Assembly (NCBI RefSeq): GCF_900142955.1
Contig: NZ_FRCP01000007.1
Coordinates: 1-64,000, forward strand
DNA from: Anaerosporobacter mobilis DSM 15930
GTDB lineage: Bacteria; Bacillota; Clostridia; Lachnospirales; Lachnospiraceae
Direction of reading: 5' to 3'
Length of the DNA stretch: 64,000 nt
Shown piece by piece: positions 61,780 through 64,000 of this stretch. A model generated the notes under the pieces. That model made no database searches, was not told the origin of the DNA, and saw nothing but the letters and a program-made list of their open reading frames with translations. The position numbers and the translations under genes were made by a program. Numbering within the stretch: position 1 is the first letter of the stretch; each line of letters starts with the position of its first letter.

Positions 61780-62155
61780 TTGCGTTTTATAGACTATTTC
61801 AAAAAATTTAGAGATGCATATGTAATTAACCAGGTAAAGCATATTAAGATACCTAATTTTGATTTATCACCTATCGTTAGAAAGAAACTAAGGTTTTCAG
61901 GAAGAGTTCAGAAGGTAGGATTTCGATTAGAAACCTATGAATTAGCAAAAAGGCTAAATTTAACTGGTTGGGTTAAAAATACATTAGATAAGAATGTTGA
62001 AGCTGAGATACAAGGAGAAACTGACAAAATCAATTTCCTTATTACTTATAAGATCATTAAAAAGGGCATCTGTTCATAATGTAGTGGCAAATGAAATACC
62101 AACTTTAGATTATGAAAAAGATTTTGTGGTAATAAAGGAAATGGATTCTGTTTAA
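61780..62155 (+). pseudogene. acyP: Acylphosphatase, C-terminal +1 frameshift
   Basis: TTG 61780 (AAAGGAGG upstream) opens a frame with the acylphosphatase signatures KKLRFSGRVQKVGFRLETYE (catalytic Arg) and LTGWVKNTLDKN (catalytic Asn), then stops after INFLITYKIIKKGICS. The expected end is in the +1 frame: RSLKRASVHNVVANEIPTLD, then YEKDFVVIKEMD, to TAA 62155. The shift lies near 62035-62060. The protein also has a ~30-residue N-terminal extension. Either pseudogene or sequence error. Confidence 0.8.
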
Positions 62156-63183
62156 TGAAAATATTTCTGTAAACTTAAATCAAATATGTTCTCCAAAGTA
62201 ACAGGGTCGCTCCCTTTTAATACTATGGAATGGACTTGGACCTTACGAAATATCCAATTTTCTTTCCAATGTAGCAGATGAAAGGTGTAGGTAAACTCAT
62301 CACCTACACTAAAAGGCTGTTCTTCTAAAAAGGTTATACTGTTATGATGTTTCAAGATTTCCTTGATTTTTCCACGACAGTTCGTAATCAACTGATCTTC
62401 CATCACTCCAAAACTTCTTTCACTATATTTTCTTGATGCTTGATCAATCTTATTAAACAGCAAATCAATCACTCGTTTATGTGAAACTGTTTTTAACATC
62501 TTTGTCAATATCCATTCCAAACATTTTGACTGTCGTTTCTGATATCTGATAATCCATTTTTCCATAGAATAATCCTTCGCTTCTTTTGCCAAATGTAAAA
62601 AAGCTTCTATTCCCTGGTCTGTTGATCTAAATGCTTCTGCCTTTTCCCATGAAACACAAATGTAATTTCGTAATGGTGTGAACTCAAATAATGGTAATAA
62701 TTCAAGTTCTTCTTGGTTACACACCTTTTTACCCAGAAATTGATACTTATCCTGCAAAATACCTAGTCTATAATTAATCTGTCTTAAATATTCATCCTGC
62801 TTTACCCAAAAATGTCCTATGTTATGGTATTGATAGAGATTGTTTTCTAGTCGTAATCTAGAGAAACGAATGGTAAAGGAATTACGATCTCCTTGTCTTA
62901 TAACCAGAATATAATTATTGTTGATTCTGTCCAATCTTCCTTGTGCGATATCTTCGTTCTCTTTCTCATATTCACCTATCATTATAGCGTTCTCAAATAC
63001 GAGAAAACTCTCAATTGCATCGTTCATCATATATACAACATAGTACTGTGTTTCATCTTTTTTTTCCATTAATTCAAAAACATTTTCTTTGAATATCTGC
63101 GCTAGATACACGAATTCATCGGGACAATCTTCGGTTAGTCCAGGTAAAAACTTTTCATATAGCTTCACTTTTTCTGTTTGCAT
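62152..63183 (-). CDS. Hypothetical protein, DUF3878-like
   Basis: 343 residues, with AAGGGA upstream of the ATG. Alpha/beta N-terminal half with aromatic strands (QYYVVYMMNDAIESFLVFEN, NYILVIRQGDRNSFTIRFSR) and a helical C-terminal half. It looks like the DUF3878 family of Lachnospiraceae, but I rate this from memory. The stop overlaps the acylphosphatase's extended end on the other strand by 4 nt. Confidence 0.5.
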   Translation of the reverse strand: MQTEKVKLYEKFLPGLTEDCPDEFVYLAQIFKENVFELMEKKDETQYYVVYMMNDAIESFLVFENAIMIGEYEKENEDIAQGRLDRINNNYILVIRQGDRNSFTIRFSRLRLENNLYQYHNIGHFWVKQDEYLRQINYRLGILQDKYQFLGKKVCNQEELELLPLFEFTPLRNYICVSWEKAEAFRSTDQGIEAFLHLAKEAKDYSMEKWIIRYQKRQSKCLEWILTKMLKTVSHKRVIDLLFNKIDQASRKYSERSFGVMEDQLITNCRGKIKEILKHHNSITFLEEQPFSVGDEFTYTFHLLHWKENWIFRKVQVHSIVLKGSDPVTLENIFDLSLQKYFH

Positions 63184-63249
63184 ACGTCCCTTATCCTTAA
63201 TTTAATTAAAATCCTAATTTTCTTTATTTGCTCCGAAGCTTACATTTTA

Positions 63250-63837
63250 TCATTCATTACTTACTGCTGAAAAACAAACAGTTACTGCGATAACTAAATC
63301 ATTACCAACTAATCCTTCTGGATTAAAGTAACTGGTTGTATCATAACCTATTATACTATTGGAATCTGTATAGGCCTTTACGAGTAGTGGAATCTCTTTG
63401 TCAAGTTCAATAGAGGATTCCGATAACCAAGAGGTACACTGTGCAGAATTCTTAAGCTTATTCAATAAATCAGTTATACTCATTTTCGTAGTGGTAATCC
63501 CCTTAGAACCTGACTCCAATGATATTTGTAACTCATCATCAATCGTGATACCTATTTTACCAGATGAAGCATTAATATTACCTGACATTGCGCCGTGTTC
63601 TTCCCACGTTTGATCTTTATTTAGAGTATGGTAAGAAATAATTATGGATTTTACAGTATCATCTAATGTAAAATCAAAAATCTTACTATTATCTTGTGCA
63701 TTCAATAATTTCATTATAGATTCTTCATTCTTAGTTAATGTAATAGCAGCAATAGTCATCTTCTTATTGTTTTTATCACATGCTACTAATGTTATCAATA
63801 CTGTAATAAGTAAAAATAAACGCACTCTTTTTTTCAT
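63250..63837 (-). CDS. Putative lipoprotein of unknown function
   Basis: 195 residues from ATG 63837 (AGGAG upstream; the longer ORF from 63939 has no site). Lipobox LITLVAC near residue 18, followed by a polar linker and a beta-rich domain (FTLDDTVKSIIISYHTL, GKIGITIDDELQISLESG). Family not recognised. It is probably co-oriented with, and 66 nt upstream of, the DUF3878-like gene. Confidence 0.65.
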   Translation of the reverse strand: MKKRVRLFLLITVLITLVACDKNNKKMTIAAITLTKNEESIMKLLNAQDNSKIFDFTLDDTVKSIIISYHTLNKDQTWEEHGAMSGNINASSGKIGITIDDELQISLESGSKGITTTKMSITDLLNKLKNSAQCTSWLSESSIELDKEIPLLVKAYTDSNSIIGYDTTSYFNPEGLVGNDLVIAVTVCFSAVSNE

Positions 63838-64000
63838 TCTAGAATCTCCTATTGGTTTTCCTACCAAGATATAATAATGGGTTACTTTAATGAAACAAAT
63901 CATCGGATAGGCATTGATGATATGAAATTTTATATCCACCTCACAAACTCATATAATCTACTGTGTCTATATAGAATTATTTAAAAATAATCCGAAAAAT

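Overview
The window is AT-rich, with strong AGGAGG-type ribosome binding sites and small intergenic hairpin terminators. Its gene content (GH11, GH39 and GH43 xylan enzymes with AraC regulators, exosporium-type collagen-like proteins, a cobalamin riboswitch, many small membrane proteins) points to a spore-forming, plant-polysaccharide-degrading clostridium of the Lachnospiraceae. Lachnoclostridium (Clostridium) phytofermentans is the best guess. This is judged from gene content, not from a database match. No rRNA or tRNA genes and no CRISPR array were seen.

Region 1 (1-6.3 kb) looks like an integrated filamentous phage (inovirus) read on the minus strand: ssDNA-binding protein, small membrane proteins, a 48-residue candidate major coat protein followed by a terminator, a long adsorption-type protein, a pVI-like protein, a Zot/pI-type ATPase and an HUH replication protein broken by a +1 frameshift. 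The end of an IS110-type recombinase lies at the window edge. Region 2 (6.3-24.2 kb) carries an rRNA methyltransferase, a secreted GH11 xylanase, an arsenic operon (arsR, arsA in two frames, acr3, arsD, arsC) with a recognisable promoter and operator, a second arsC, and an intracellular GH43/GH39 operon with a divergent AraC regulator. IS-end-like repeats and a GH39 remnant show past rearrangement.

Region 3 (24.3-38.4 kb) is a mosaic of single genes: an AAC(6')-type acetyltransferase, gapN, VOC and cupin proteins, a LytTR-DUF3021-ABC transporter operon, a radical SAM enzyme coupled to a Cys-rich protein, and a MerR regulator followed by a DXS-type enzyme with a classic 19-bp-spacer MerR promoter. 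Region 4 (38.5-46.6 kb) has three collagen-like spore-surface proteins with a glycosyltransferase, then a cobalamin-riboswitch-controlled ECF S-component and DUF4430 pair, preceded by a 17-bp tandem repeat array.

Region 5 (46.6-64 kb) begins with an ABC exporter behind a perfect promoter, a 32-codon leader ORF and a terminator that could be switched by alternative pairing. It continues with sugar-metabolism genes, regulators, a two-DTG aspartic protease, a Xer-type recombinase, a ferritin-like protein, another GH43/AraC pair and a frameshifted acylphosphatase. The most interesting items are the filamentous prophage with its CTTGC-tipped hairpins and the leader RNA of the ABC exporter.
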